Of a stretch of DNA of 64,000 bases, positions 44,352 to 53,872 are shown in pieces (the stretch's first letter is position 1; every line of letters begins with the position of its first letter). The position numbers and the translations under genes are program-made. The stretch comes from Sphingopyxis sp. MWB1 (GTDB taxonomy: Bacteria > Pseudomonadota > Alphaproteobacteria > Sphingomonadales > Sphingomonadaceae). The stretch spans positions 1,849,501 to 1,913,500 of the forward strand of contig NZ_JQFJ01000002.1 of assembly GCF_000763945.1 (NCBI RefSeq). Direction: 5' to 3'. The notes under the pieces were generated by a model. The model was not told where the DNA came from and searched no databases. It saw only the letters and a program-made list of their open reading frames with translations.

Positions 44352-45072
44352 AGCTGTCGTTGATCCGGACGCGCGCGACAGCATCCGGGTCGGTGACATC
44401 AGCCTGCCTGTGCGGCTGGTTCCGCATGCGCGCGCGCGTCGCTATCGCCTGGTGTTCGACAATGCGCGCGGCGAACTCCGCCTGACCCTGCCGCGCCGCG
44501 CGAGCCGCGCCGGCGCGCTGAACTGGGCGCGCGAGCAACAAGGCTGGATTGCCGACCAATTGGCCAAATCCGCTGCCCCGATCCGCGTGGAGCCGGGCAC
44601 CCAGCTACCACTGTTCGGAACGGCGCGGACCATCATCTGGGACGCCGCCGTCCCGCGCGCGGTCCGGCTGGAGGCCGACGCGCTGTATGTCGGCGGCCCG
44701 GCCGAAACCGTGGGGCGCCGCCTTGAACGCTGGCTGAAACAAGAAGCGCGCACGCTGATGGACGAGGAAAGCCGCACCATCGCCGCGCGCGCCGGGCTGC
44801 ACGTCGGCCGCGTCGGCGTCGGCGACCCGCGCAGCCGATGGGGCAGTTGCACCGCATCGGGCGACCTGCGCTATAGCTGGCGGCTGATCATGGCCCCGCA
44901 CCATGTTCGCCGGGCGACCGTCGCGCATGAAGTCGCCCATTTGCGCCATATGGACCATGGCGCGGATTTCCACGCACTGGTCGCCGCGCTTCATGATGGC
45001 GACGTCGATGCCGCGCGGCAGTGGCTGCGCCGCGAGGGACGAAGCCTGCATCGCTATCGCTTTGACGACTAG
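44305..45072 (+). CDS. YgjP-like (DUF45) zinc metallopeptidase
   Basis: A 255-residue protein with the HExxH motif (His208-Glu-Val-Ala-His212) and downstream His221 in HLRHMDHGADFHAL, plus DPRSRWGSCTASGDLRYSW, typical of the UTP-related YgjP/DUF45 group. The ATG at 44305 (or 44308) lies inside the YcgN-like gene, an overlap of 47 bases; TTG codons at 44332 and 44344 are shorter alternatives. Confidence 0.87.
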   Translation: MMPGLWKNILSSALFKAVVDPDARDSIRVGDISLPVRLVPHARARRYRLVFDNARGELRLTLPRRASRAGALNWAREQQGWIADQLAKSAAPIRVEPGTQLPLFGTARTIIWDAAVPRAVRLEADALYVGGPAETVGRRLERWLKQEARTLMDEESRTIAARAGLHVGRVGVGDPRSRWGSCTASGDLRYSWRLIMAPHHVRRATVAHEVAHLRHMDHGADFHALVAALHDGDVDAARQWLRREGRSLHRYRFDD

Positions 45073-45097
45073 GCTTTCAAGCGCCGCGCCAGCTACG

Positions 45098-47212
45098 CTA
45101 TTCGCCAGCGCCCATGGCAGCAGGTCGAGCAGGTCCAGTGGCCTGCGGCGGCGGCGCGCCCTGCGGCGGGGCGGCCTTGGGCGGCGCGGCGGGGCGCGGC
45201 GGCGGGGGTGAACGCCGCCCCGTCTGTTCCTCTATCCATTGCTGGTTGAGCACGGGACCATTCACCGGCGGCGGCGGTTCTCCGGGATAAGGCTCCTCGA
45301 CCGGCAATTCGATCGGCATGCCATTTTCATCCACCAGCCCATCGGCCTCAGGCTCGCCGAAATAGGCTTCGCCCTCTTCCTCAAGCTGCCATTCGGGAAG
45401 AACGACTTCGGTATCGAAATCCTCGACCGGACGCCGGGCCACCGCGACGCGCATATAATCGGCAAACGCCTTGGCCGGCGCACGCCCGCCTTGCAGGCCG
45501 CCCACCGGCTTTGCATCATCGCGTCCCATCCAGACGCCGGTCGTAAGGCCGCTGGAAAAGCCGAGGAACCAACCGTCCTTGTTGCTGGATGTCGTTCCCG
45601 TCTTGCCCGCGACTGGACGCCCGATCTGTGCCGCGCGCGCGGTGCCGGTGTTGACCGCCGTTTGCATCAGGTCGGTAATTCCGGCCGCAACCCACGGGTC
45701 CACCAGCACCTGCCCCGGCTCAGCCGGGCGCTGATACAAAAGCTCGCCATCCGCGGTCGTCACCTTGGTAATGCCATAGGGCTGGACCGAAGCCCCTTTG
45801 CGATTGATGGCTGCAAAGGCCGTCGTCATATCGATGACGCGGGTTTCCGCCGTGCCGAGCACCATCGAAGGATGGGTGTTGATCGGCGTCGTTATGCCAA
45901 AGCGCCGCGCCATATTGGCGACGGCTGAAAAACCGACCTCGTCCCCCAGCTTTGCCGCTACGGTGTTCACCGAATAAGCAAAAGCGGTTCGAAGGCTCAT
46001 CGGCCCGGAATAGCGGCGCGAATAGTTGCGGGGGCTCCACCCGTTGATCGTCACCGGTTCATCAACTACCTGATCGTCGACGCGGTAGCCCGCCTCAAGC
46101 GCGGCCATATAGACGAACACTTTCCACGCCGATCCCGGCTGGCGCACCGCCTGTGTCGCGCGATTGTAGTTGGAGGTCACATAATCGAGCCCCCCGACCA
46201 GCGCGCGCACCGCGCCGTCGCGGTCGAGCGACACCAGCGCGCCCTGCACTCCGCCCGGCGTATTCGCCTGCAAGGCGGCAGTCGCGGCGCGCTGCATGCC
46301 AAGGTCGATCGTTGTATAGACGTCGATCGGCGCATTGCCTTCGTCGATCAGCATGTCGAGCTGGGGCAAGGCCCAATCGGTGAAATAGCGGGCGCTATTC
46401 TGCCCCGTTTCCTGTGCCAGCTCGACCTCGGCGGGCTTGGCCGCGTCAGCCTGCGCCCGGCTGATAACACCGGCATCGACCATGACATTGAGAACGACGC
46501 TCGCGCGACCCAGCGCCGCTTCGGCATCGGCGGTCGGTGAATAGCGCGACGGCGCCTTGACCAGTCCCGCCACCACCGCGGCTTCGGACAGCGACATCTG
46601 GGTGGCGCTATGGCCAAAGAAGCGCCGCGAGGCGGCGTCGATGCCATAGCTGCCGCCGCCAAAATAGACTTTGTTCAGATAAAGCTCGAGGATCTCATCC
46701 TTCGAGAATTTCCATTCGAGCGCCAGCGCCAGCACCATCTCGCGCAGCTTGCGCGACCAGGTATAGCTGTTCGACAGAAAGACATTGCGCGCCAGCTGCT
46801 GGGTGATCGTCGAGGCGCCCTGCATCCGCCGCCCGCTGCCATAATGTTCGACCGCGAAAATGGCGGCGCGCGTCATGCCAACGGGATCGACCCCGGGATG
46901 ATAGCGAAAGCGACGATCCTCAACCGCGACCATCGCATCCTGCATCACCTCCGGCGTTTCGCGCAGCGTCAGCCAGCGGCCGTAATTGGGGCCGAGCGAC
47001 AGGAAAACCGTGCCGTCCGCAGCGCGCACGCGGATCGTCTGGCCCGCCGGGGATTTCTTGAGCTCCTCAAAGCTCGGCATACGCTGAACTGCGATGCCGA
47101 TCGCCACGCCCAGCGCGATGGCGCCGACGAGGGCAAGCGTTAAACCCCAGCGGACGAAACGACCGAACCACAGCCGCAGAGGCGAAGGTCGGCTGCTGCT
47201 TTTCTTGCCCAA
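45098..47212 (-). CDS. Class A penicillin-binding protein 1A
   Basis: About 704 residues: one N-terminal membrane helix, a GT51 glycosyltransferase (AVEDRRFRYHPGVDPVG, QGASTITQQLARNVFL) and a transpeptidase with catalytic Ser in RQPGSAWK (SxxK), YSVNT (SxN) and AGKTGTT (KTG). It polymerises and cross-links peptidoglycan. The C-terminal 100 residues are an acidic then Pro/Ala-rich tail. I prefer TTG 47212, which follows AGGAGACACCGGAGCC; TTG at 47257 would add 15 basic residues. Confidence 0.94.
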   Translation of the reverse strand: MGKKSSSRPSPLRLWFGRFVRWGLTLALVGAIALGVAIGIAVQRMPSFEELKKSPAGQTIRVRAADGTVFLSLGPNYGRWLTLRETPEVMQDAMVAVEDRRFRYHPGVDPVGMTRAAIFAVEHYGSGRRMQGASTITQQLARNVFLSNSYTWSRKLREMVLALALEWKFSKDEILELYLNKVYFGGGSYGIDAASRRFFGHSATQMSLSEAAVVAGLVKAPSRYSPTADAEAALGRASVVLNVMVDAGVISRAQADAAKPAEVELAQETGQNSARYFTDWALPQLDMLIDEGNAPIDVYTTIDLGMQRAATAALQANTPGGVQGALVSLDRDGAVRALVGGLDYVTSNYNRATQAVRQPGSAWKVFVYMAALEAGYRVDDQVVDEPVTINGWSPRNYSRRYSGPMSLRTAFAYSVNTVAAKLGDEVGFSAVANMARRFGITTPINTHPSMVLGTAETRVIDMTTAFAAINRKGASVQPYGITKVTTADGELLYQRPAEPGQVLVDPWVAAGITDLMQTAVNTGTARAAQIGRPVAGKTGTTSSNKDGWFLGFSSGLTTGVWMGRDDAKPVGGLQGGRAPAKAFADYMRVAVARRPVEDFDTEVVLPEWQLEEEGEAYFGEPEADGLVDENGMPIELPVEEPYPGEPPPPVNGPVLNQQWIEEQTGRRSPPPPRPAAPPKAAPPQGAPPPQATGPARPAAMGAGE

Positions 47213-47312
47213 GGCTCCGGTGTCTCCTGTCGATCGTCGCCGCCATTTCCGGCGCAAATATGATTGTTACGGCGCGCTTATGCCCGGAAAAAGGCCAAGC
47301 TTCAGCCCGCGA

Positions 47313-47720
47313 TCATCCCTCGGGCTTTCCTGTGTCATCCGGTGCGCGCTCTTCGAAGTCAAGCGCCGCACTATTGATGCAATAACGAAGCCCCGTCGGC
47401 CCCGGCCCGTCGGGGAACACATGCCCCAAATGCCCTTCGCATGCCGCGCAGCGCACCTCGGTCCGGACCATGCCATGGCTCATGTCGACATGTTCCAACA
47501 CCACGTCATCGGCGGCGGGCGCGGTATAGCTCGGCCAGCCCGATCCGCTGTCATATTTGGCATGGCTGTCGAACAGCGGCGCGCCGCACCCGGCACAGCG
47601 ATAAAGGCCATTGCCCTTATGATCGGTGTAACGGCCCGTGAAGGCCCGCTCTGTCCCGCCTTCGCGCAGGACATGGTAAGCCATGGGATCAAGGTCGCCA
47701 TTCTTCGGGGCTGCGCTCAT
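47313..47720 (-). CDS. msrB: Peptide-methionine (R)-S-oxide reductase
   Basis: A 135-residue MsrB. Two zinc CxxC pairs are seen ([11 protein letters not shown] and [17 protein letters not shown]), and the catalytic Cys lies in [13 protein letters not shown]. No signal peptide, so cytoplasmic. It repairs oxidised methionine. Followed at a distance by the PBP gene; its promoter region (47721-47823) has an inverted repeat GCATTTC / GAAATGC at 47761-47786. Confidence 0.96.
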   Translation of the reverse strand: MSAAPKNGDLDPMAYHVLREGGTERAFTGRYTDHKGNGLYRCAGCGAPLFDSHAKYDSGSGWPSYTAPAADDVVLEHVDMSHGMVRTEVRCAACEGHLGHVFPDGPGPTGLRYCINSAALDFEERAPDDTGKPEG

Positions 47721-47823
47721 CTCGGTCTCCGTTTCTTGTCGCCCGCGATTAGGCGCATGGGCATTTCATCATGCTTAACGAAATGCGGAAAGCCGCGCCA
47801 TAGATGCCCTGCGTCCCGAATAA

Positions 47824-48498
47824 TCAGTTTCGCGTCCCGAAAAGCGCGGTACCGACGCGGATATGAGTCGCCCCCAGCACCACAGCTTTTTCATAATCGC
47901 CGCTCATCCCCATCGAGCGCAGGGGCAGGCCATGGCGTTCGGCCAGTTCATCAAGCAGCGCAAAATAGGGAGCCGCATCCACTCCGACGGGGGGAATGGC
48001 CATCAGCCCTTCGATCTTCAGCCCCGCTTCGCCCGCCATCTTGAGCAAGGCGGGCAGATCGGCGACTGCACAGCCGCCCTTTTGCTCCTCATCGCCGATA
48101 TTCACCTGCACAAAAAACTGCGGCCATTTGCCCAGCTTCGCACAGGCCTTGGCGAGCGCGGTGACGAGCGAGGGGCGGTCGACCGCGTGAATCGCATCGA
48201 AAAGCTGCACCGCATCCTCAGCCTTGTTCGATTGCAACTGCCCGATCAAATGCAGGGTCAGGCCAGGGGTTTGGGTACGCAGACCGGGCCATTTCTCTGC
48301 TGCCTCTTGTACGCGATTCTCGCCAAAATGGCGCTGGCCCGCCGCGATGAGTGGACGAATTGCATCGGCGTCATGGGTTTTCGATACCGCGATCAGGCAC
48401 AGCTCCGCCGCCTTGCGCCCGGCGCGGTGCGCGGCTTCTTCGACCCGCATCCTTACCATGTCCAGACGTTCTGCTGCTTCGCTCATCGCTTCATCCAT
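47824..48498 (-). CDS. YggS-family pyridoxal-phosphate homeostasis protein
   Basis: About 224 residues. The PLP-binding Lys is in LIAVSKTHDADAIRPLI; other family motifs are HFGENRVQEAAEKW, HLIGQLQSNK, VQVNIGDEEQKGG and SMGMSGDYEKAVVLGATHIRVGTALFG. It buffers PLP and amino-acid pools. ATGs at 48498 and 48486 are both possible; GGATGAAGCG precedes the latter. Divergent from the ThiE-like gene, 56 bases apart. Confidence 0.94.
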   Translation of the reverse strand: MDEAMSEAAERLDMVRMRVEEAAHRAGRKAAELCLIAVSKTHDADAIRPLIAAGQRHFGENRVQEAAEKWPGLRTQTPGLTLHLIGQLQSNKAEDAVQLFDAIHAVDRPSLVTALAKACAKLGKWPQFFVQVNIGDEEQKGGCAVADLPALLKMAGEAGLKIEGLMAIPPVGVDAAPYFALLDELAERHGLPLRSMGMSGDYEKAVVLGATHIRVGTALFGTRN

Positions 48499-48554
48499 AT
48501 GTCGTCTATCGCGCGCGCGTTGCACGCCCGCCCCGCGCGCCTATAGAAAGGGCA

Positions 48555-49214
48555 ATGGTCCGACGCCACCCCCTGCCGCCCGCCAGCCGCCATGCCCCGC
48601 CGCGCCGCTGGCTGATCAGCGATCCGCGCTTGGACCCCGGGGTCGAGCGGCTGCTTGCCTTTGTGCCGCCGGGAAGCGCCATTTTGGTGCGTCACGATGC
48701 CTTGCCACCTCGCGCCCGCTGGCGGCTTTTCCGCCGGCTGGCCGCCTGTGCGCGGCTGCGGCGCCTGACGCTCTGGCTCGCTGGAACCGCGCATCAGGCC
48801 GCGCGCTGGGGGGCCGACGGCGTTTATCTGCGCCAACATGATGCCGGACAAGCGGTCCAGGCCCGGCGACTGGGGTTAAAGATCGCGATGCCGGTACATG
48901 ATCAGGCCGAGGCCCGCCGCGCCGCGCGCGCGCAGGCCGATGTCCTTTTTATCTCGCCCCTTTATCCCACACGCTCGCACCCCGGCATCGCCCCTTTGAG
49001 CACCGCAGGGTGGCTGCGCCTTGCCCGGCTGGCTGGCGGCCAGCCCATCGCACTCGGCGGCATGACGGCGGCGCGGGCGCATAGGCTGATGCGCCAAGCC
49101 GCAAGCCAAGGCACTAGCCCGGGCTGGGCGGCCATCGACGCCTGGTCCGTTATGGCGAAGGAAAAATATGCGCAGCGCGCCGCCTATCAGAAGCGGAAGG
49201 CTGTCCCGACATAG
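48555..49214 (+). CDS. Thiamine phosphate synthase/TenI-like protein
   Basis: A 219-residue TIM-barrel protein. ThiE/TenI-like elements: WGADGVYLRQHDAGQAVQAR, ADVLFISPLYPTRSHPG (the VGPIFPT-type phosphate region) and GQPIALGGMTAARAHRLM. The usual KGHIIGISVH region is replaced by LKIAMPVHDQ, so ThiE activity is uncertain and a TenI-like role is possible. N-terminal 15 residues are very basic. Convergent with the following gene, 28 bases overlapping. Confidence 0.8.
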   Translation: MVRRHPLPPASRHAPPRRWLISDPRLDPGVERLLAFVPPGSAILVRHDALPPRARWRLFRRLAACARLRRLTLWLAGTAHQAARWGADGVYLRQHDAGQAVQARRLGLKIAMPVHDQAEARRAARAQADVLFISPLYPTRSHPGIAPLSTAGWLRLARLAGGQPIALGGMTAARAHRLMRQAASQGTSPGWAAIDAWSVMAKEKYAQRAAYQKRKAVPT

Positions 49215-49903
49215 ACCGCCTGGCTGTCGCGCCTTGTGTCGGTCAACGGCTCGACCGGCGCATCGCTGCGATAGCGCACGCCTGCCGTGACATCGAGATT
49301 CTTCGTCAGGCGATAGCTGCTGACGACGTCAACCGCCTGGTCATTGCCGGGCGAGGTCACGCGATCAGTCGCACCTGCGGGCTCGCTTGGCCGGCTGATC
49401 ATGCGCGTGGCAAAGCGCGATTTCTTTTCTTCCTGGTCGGGCGCCTTGGCTACCGGCAGATTCTTGATGTCCATGCCGCGCGGAATCGAGGGCGTCACAA
49501 ATTTCTCAAAGCCCACCGAGGCGCCCAGATCATAAGCGATGGGAGCGATGGCCACCGAGGGCTTGGCCCGCACAGCAGCGAGGCCGGTTGACCGGGCTGC
49601 ATCTTCACGCGCGCGAATCACGACGGTAATTGCGCGATTCTTCCGCTCTTGATCCGTCACAGCCGGCGTGAAGCTGAAACTTTCGCGCGCTTCCGCTGAC
49701 ATGCGCTTGTAGCGGGCGATCAGACGCGGGTCGCCCGAAGCCGGGGTGAACTGGCTGAGCAAGGTTTCGGAAAGCTGGGTATCGCGAATGCGTTCAGCGC
49801 GGCTCATCGACGCGAGCGCAGGCGGCAAGGCAACCGCCAAGGCAGCCGCCGCAGCCAATCCCATCTTTCCATAATGTCGCGATTTCCGCGCCATTTCACT
49901 CAT
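49187..49903 (-). CDS. Exported hypothetical protein, possible small outer-membrane barrel
   Basis: A 238-residue protein with a signal peptide (MSEMARKSRHYGKMGLAAAA..., cleavage after ALA near residue 32). The C-terminal half has alternating strands (VDVVSSYRLTKNLDVTAGVRY, QAVYVGTAFRF) and ends in Phe, as many outer-membrane beta-barrels do. The middle is charged and unfamiliar. Start chosen from MSEMARKS; MARKS three codons later is also possible. Convergent overlap with the ThiE-like gene. Confidence 0.68.
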   Translation of the reverse strand: MSEMARKSRHYGKMGLAAAAALAVALPPALASMSRAERIRDTQLSETLLSQFTPASGDPRLIARYKRMSAEARESFSFTPAVTDQERKNRAITVVIRAREDAARSTGLAAVRAKPSVAIAPIAYDLGASVGFEKFVTPSIPRGMDIKNLPVAKAPDQEEKKSRFATRMISRPSEPAGATDRVTSPGNDQAVDVVSSYRLTKNLDVTAGVRYRSDAPVEPLTDTRRDSQAVYVGTAFRF

Positions 49904-50031
49904 TACTCCAACCCCAACCGAGTCCCAGATAGGCATGAAGAGTTAATCAATCCAGTCATTCCGGACAGAATTATAGCCTTCAAGCCCCTTTTTCGCCCAA
50001 ATTGTTGCGCCAAGTCCACAGTCGCCTTGGC

Positions 50032-50060
50032 TTGGACGCGCGCTAGGGCGTTTATATGAC
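50032..50060 (+). promoter_or_regulatory. Candidate promoter for the DUF3576 gene
   Basis: TTGGAC (50032-50037), a 17-base spacer and TATGAC (50055-50060) make a sigma70-type match reading toward the lipoprotein gene 130 bases downstream. The region 49904-50192 otherwise holds only the opposite promoter of the preceding gene. Confidence 0.4.
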
Positions 50061-50192
50061 TCCTATGTGAACGGCCCCTTGCCAATGATGGGCGCGCTTG
50101 CCCGATGCCCACAAGGGCGATAGAGACGCAGCAAATCCACGATGCGCGCGCCGGATAAATGCGGTGGCGCGCCCAGTCAAAGGTGTTTCGGC

Positions 50193-50654
50193 ATGTCCCA
50201 GTTTCCCGTCATCGCGTCGATCCGCCGTCGCCCGGTCCAGCTCGCGCTCACCGGCCTCACCGCCTTAAGCCTCGCGGCATGCGGCGGACAGGAACGACCA
50301 CGCGCCGACCTTGCCGCATCGCAGGTTACGAGCATTGGCGTAAACAGCTATTTGTGGCGCGCCTCGCTCGATGCGCTGTCCTTCATGCCCTTGCTGCAGG
50401 CCGATTCGGCGGGCGGGGTGATCATCACCGACTGGTACGCCAACCCCAGCAATCCCAATGAGCGGATGAAAGTCACCGTTTCGATCCTCGACCGCGACCT
50501 GCGCGCCGATGCGCTGCGCGTCGCCGCGTCACGCCAGGTGGCGCAGGGCGGCGCCTGGGTCGACGCCCCGGTTCAGGCCGCCACGGTGCAAAAACTGGAA
50601 GAAATCGTCCTCACCCGCGCGCGCGACCTGCGCCGCAGCGCCTTCAAGGGCTGA
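50193..50654 (+). CDS. DUF3576 family lipoprotein
   Basis: A 153-residue protein with a signal ending in the lipobox LSLAACGG (Cys at about residue 30). The mature part matches the DUF3576 pattern: GVNSYLWRASLDALSFMPLLQADSAGG, VIITDWYANPSNPNERMKVTV, DALRVAASRQV. Such genes lie just before leuS in many alphaproteobacteria; function unknown. It is followed by leuS (58 bases) and probably co-transcribed with leuS-lptE-holA. Confidence 0.88.
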   Translation: MSQFPVIASIRRRPVQLALTGLTALSLAACGGQERPRADLAASQVTSIGVNSYLWRASLDALSFMPLLQADSAGGVIITDWYANPSNPNERMKVTVSILDRDLRADALRVAASRQVAQGGAWVDAPVQAATVQKLEEIVLTRARDLRRSAFKG

Positions 50655-50712
50655 ATGGCGGGCGGGCCGCTTCCCGCCCATTCTTTACTCGGAATAATAC
50701 GGGAAACTGCAT

Positions 50713-53262
50713 ATGACCCGCGAAACGCGCTTTGGCGCTCTGGCTGCTGACGCCCGCTGGCAGGCGGCGTGGGAAAAAGCGAATTCTTTTGCGACGCCAA
50801 CCGGCGGCGATCGGCCCAAAGCCTATATTTTGGAAATGTTCCCCTATCCCTCGGGGCGCATCCATATGGGGCATGTGCGCAATTATGCGATGGGCGATGT
50901 TCTCGCGCGCTTCAAGCGCATGACGGGGCATGATGTGCTCCACCCCATGGGCTGGGACGCCTTTGGCATGCCGGCGGAAAATGCCGCGATGGAAAAGGGC
51001 GTCCACCCGGGCGGCTGGACCCGCGACAATATCGCCGCGATGCGCGCGCAGTTGAAGCGCCTCGGCCTCGCGATCGACTGGGACCGCGAACTCGCCACCT
51101 GCGATGCCGATTATTATGGGCAGGAACAGGCGCTGTTCCTAGACCTTCATGCCGCAGGCCTCGTCTATCGCAAGGAAAGCTACGTCAATTGGGACCCGGT
51201 CGACATGACCGTGCTCGCCAATGAACAGGTAATCGACGGACGCGGCTGGCGCTCGGGCGCGCTCGTCGAAAAGAAGAAACTGTCGCAGTGGTTCCTAAAA
51301 ATCACCGACTTTGCCGACGAGTTGCTCGACGGGTTGGGGCGCCTCGACCAGTGGCCCGACAAGGTGCGGCTGATGCAGGAAAACTGGATCGGAAAATCGC
51401 AGGGGCTGGAATTTTCGTTCAAGCTCGTCGGCGGAAAGCCGGGCTTCGACGTTTTCACCACGCGTCCCGACACCCTCTATGGCGCCAGCTTTGCAGCCAT
51501 TTCGCCCGACCATCCGCTCGCCGAGAAAATGGCGAAGGATTCGCCGCGCCTTGCCGCGTTCATCGAGGAATGCCGCCGTCAGGGCACCTCGGCTGAACAG
51601 CTTGAAACGGGCGAGAAGCTGGGCTTCGACACCGGGCTGTCGGTCGAGCATCCGCTTGATCTCGATTGGCATCTGCCCGTCTGGGTCGTCAATTATGTGC
51701 TGATGGATTATGGCACCGGCGCCATCTTCGGCTGTCCGGCGCATGACCAGCGCGACCTTGATTTTGCTCGCAAATATGAATTGCCCGTCCACCGCGTCAT
51801 CGCCGACGGGGAAGAGACGCACCAGCGTTTCAAGGGCGATGAAGCCTATACCGGTCCCGGCCGGGTGGTGAACAGCCATTTCCTCGATGGCATGAGCATC
51901 GACGAGGCGAAAGCCGCCGTCATCGCCCGTGCCGAACATGAAGGTTGGGGCAAGGGCACCACCGTCTGGCGCTTGCGCGACTGGGGTGTTTCGCGCCAGC
52001 GCTATTGGGGAACCCCCATCCCCTTCATCCATTGCGATGCGTGCGGCACCGTGCCGGTTCCCAAGGATCAGCTTCCCGTCACCCTGCCCGAAGATGTCGA
52101 CTTCTCGGTCCCCGGCAATCCGCTCGACCGGCATCCGACGTGGAAGCATGCCCAATGCCCGTCGTGCGGCGGCGATGCGCGGCGCGAAACCGACACGCTC
52201 GACACTTTCGTCGATTCCAGCTGGTATTTTCTGCGCTTTGCCTCGGCGCCTGCCGACAAGCCCTTCGACCCTGAAGAGATTCGCCGCTGGCTGCCCGTCG
52301 ACCAATATATTGGCGGCATCGAACATGCGATCCTCCATCTCCTCTACGCGCGCTTCTGGACGCGCGCGCTCAAAAAGCTGGGGATGGTCGATATTGAAGA
52401 GCCTTTCGCCAGCCTGTTCACCCAGGGGATGGTGACGCATGAAACCTACAGCCGCGCGCAGGGCGAAGGCCTGCCGCCGCTTTATTTCACTCCCGATGAG
52501 GTGAACCGCAGCGCCGATGGCGCGACGCTGATCGCCGATGGCGCGCCGGTCGATGTCGGCCGCGTGATCAAAATGTCAAAGTCGAAGAAGAATGTCGTCG
52601 ATCCCGACGCCATCCTCGACCAATATGGTGCCGACGCCGCGCGCTGGTTCATGCTGTCCGACAGCCCGCCCGAGCGCGATCTGGCGTGGAGCGAGGCGGG
52701 GATCGAGGGCGCATGGCGCTTCGTCCAGCGGCTGTGGCGTCTGTTCGGCGAAACCGAAAATCGCGGCGACGGCGGCGAAGACAAGGCGCTCGCGCGCAAG
52801 CTGCATCAGGCAATTGCCGGGGTGGCAGCGGAAATTGACACGCTCGCCTTCAACAAGGCGGTGGCGAAAATTCATGCGCTCGCCAATGATATTGAAAAGG
52901 CCAAGCCCTCGGCGACCCGCGCCGAAGCCTGCGCCACCTTGATCCGGCTGGTCGCCCCGATGATGCCGCACTTGGCCGAGGAGGCTTGGGCAGCCCTTCC
53001 CGAAGCGCAGCGCTCGACCGCACTCGTCGCCGATGCGCCTTGGCCGGAAGCGGACCCCGCGCTGCTCGTCGATGACGAGGTGACCATCGCCATTCAGATC
53101 GGCGGCAAGCTGCGCGATACGATGACGCTGGCGAAAGGGCTGGACAAGGGCGCGATCGAAGCCGCCGCGCTGGCGCGTCCGCGCATCAGTGAACTGCTGG
53201 GCGGCAACGCACCCAAGAAGGTGATTGTGGTTCCCGACCGCTTGGTGAATATCGTTCCCTGA
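50713..53262 (+). CDS. leuS: Leucyl-tRNA synthetase
   Basis: An 849-residue class I aminoacyl-tRNA synthetase. The HIGH-type motif is HMGH at 51-54 in [14 protein letters not shown] and KMSKS at 620-624 in [15 protein letters not shown]. The CP1 editing domain (about 225-420) carries TTRPDTLYG and [18 protein letters not shown] zinc-like CxxC pair occurs in [10 protein letters not shown] and CPSCGGD. Length is typical. Next are lptE and holA. Confidence 0.97.
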   Translation: MTRETRFGALAADARWQAAWEKANSFATPTGGDRPKAYILEMFPYPSGRIHMGHVRNYAMGDVLARFKRMTGHDVLHPMGWDAFGMPAENAAMEKGVHPGGWTRDNIAAMRAQLKRLGLAIDWDRELATCDADYYGQEQALFLDLHAAGLVYRKESYVNWDPVDMTVLANEQVIDGRGWRSGALVEKKKLSQWFLKITDFADELLDGLGRLDQWPDKVRLMQENWIGKSQGLEFSFKLVGGKPGFDVFTTRPDTLYGASFAAISPDHPLAEKMAKDSPRLAAFIEECRRQGTSAEQLETGEKLGFDTGLSVEHPLDLDWHLPVWVVNYVLMDYGTGAIFGCPAHDQRDLDFARKYELPVHRVIADGEETHQRFKGDEAYTGPGRVVNSHFLDGMSIDEAKAAVIARAEHEGWGKGTTVWRLRDWGVSRQRYWGTPIPFIHCDACGTVPVPKDQLPVTLPEDVDFSVPGNPLDRHPTWKHAQCPSCGGDARRETDTLDTFVDSSWYFLRFASAPADKPFDPEEIRRWLPVDQYIGGIEHAILHLLYARFWTRALKKLGMVDIEEPFASLFTQGMVTHETYSRAQGEGLPPLYFTPDEVNRSADGATLIADGAPVDVGRVIKMSKSKKNVVDPDAILDQYGADAARWFMLSDSPPERDLAWSEAGIEGAWRFVQRLWRLFGETENRGDGGEDKALARKLHQAIAGVAAEIDTLAFNKAVAKIHALANDIEKAKPSATRAEACATLIRLVAPMMPHLAEEAWAALPEAQRSTALVADAPWPEADPALLVDDEVTIAIQIGGKLRDTMTLAKGLDKGAIEAAALARPRISELLGGNAPKKVIVVPDRLVNIVP

Positions 53263-53347
53263 CAAACGCAATGCGCGGCAGGGAGCAAGCCTTCTGCTTG
53301 TCGCGACATCACTCGACACAAGCGGATATCTAGGTCAGATTGACACC

Positions 53348-53872
53348 ATGCGCATCCTCCTTCTTTCCGCTCTGACCGCCTCCGCCCTGGCCCTTGGCGG
53401 CTGCGGCCTGCGACCGCTTTATGCCGAGGGCAATAAAGGCGAAGTCGCGCGCGTGCTCGCCGATATCGATGTCGCCCCGATTGAAGGTCATTCGGGCTGG
53501 CTGGTCCGTAACGCCTTGCGCGACCGGCTTCAGCCGACGCAGGGCGGTGAAGGCGCGGGCAGCCGCCTGCGCCTCGACGTTCGGTTGCAGGATGAGATTA
53601 CCGGCTTTGGGGTGCGCTCTGACGATGCGGTGACGCGCGAGCGGCGGACGCTGCGCGCCCGCTATCAGCTTGTCGATGTTGCCAGCGGCGCAGTGCTGCT
53701 TGATGCGACGGCCGCGCAGGATGCGGGGATCGACGTCGTGGGCAGCGAATATGCGACCATCGCCGCCGAATCGACCGCGCTCGAACGGCTGGCTTCGGGG
53801 GTTGCTGACCAGATTGTCGCGCGCGTCGCGGTGTTCGCCAGCCGGGGCGGCGGCGCTCCCCAAGGGCAATGA
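53348..53872 (+). CDS. lptE: LPS-assembly lipoprotein LptE
   Basis: A 174-residue lipoprotein with lipobox LALGGC (Cys19) and the LptE start GLRPLYAEG. The rest is a mixed fold with VARVLADIDVAPIEGHSGWLVRNALRDRL, matching LptE. It plugs LptD and inserts LPS at the outer membrane. Its stop overlaps the holA start (ATGA). The leuS-lptE-holA order is conserved in alphaproteobacteria. Confidence 0.93.
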   Translation: MRILLLSALTASALALGGCGLRPLYAEGNKGEVARVLADIDVAPIEGHSGWLVRNALRDRLQPTQGGEGAGSRLRLDVRLQDEITGFGVRSDDAVTRERRTLRARYQLVDVASGAVLLDATAAQDAGIDVVGSEYATIAAESTALERLASGVADQIVARVAVFASRGGGAPQGQ

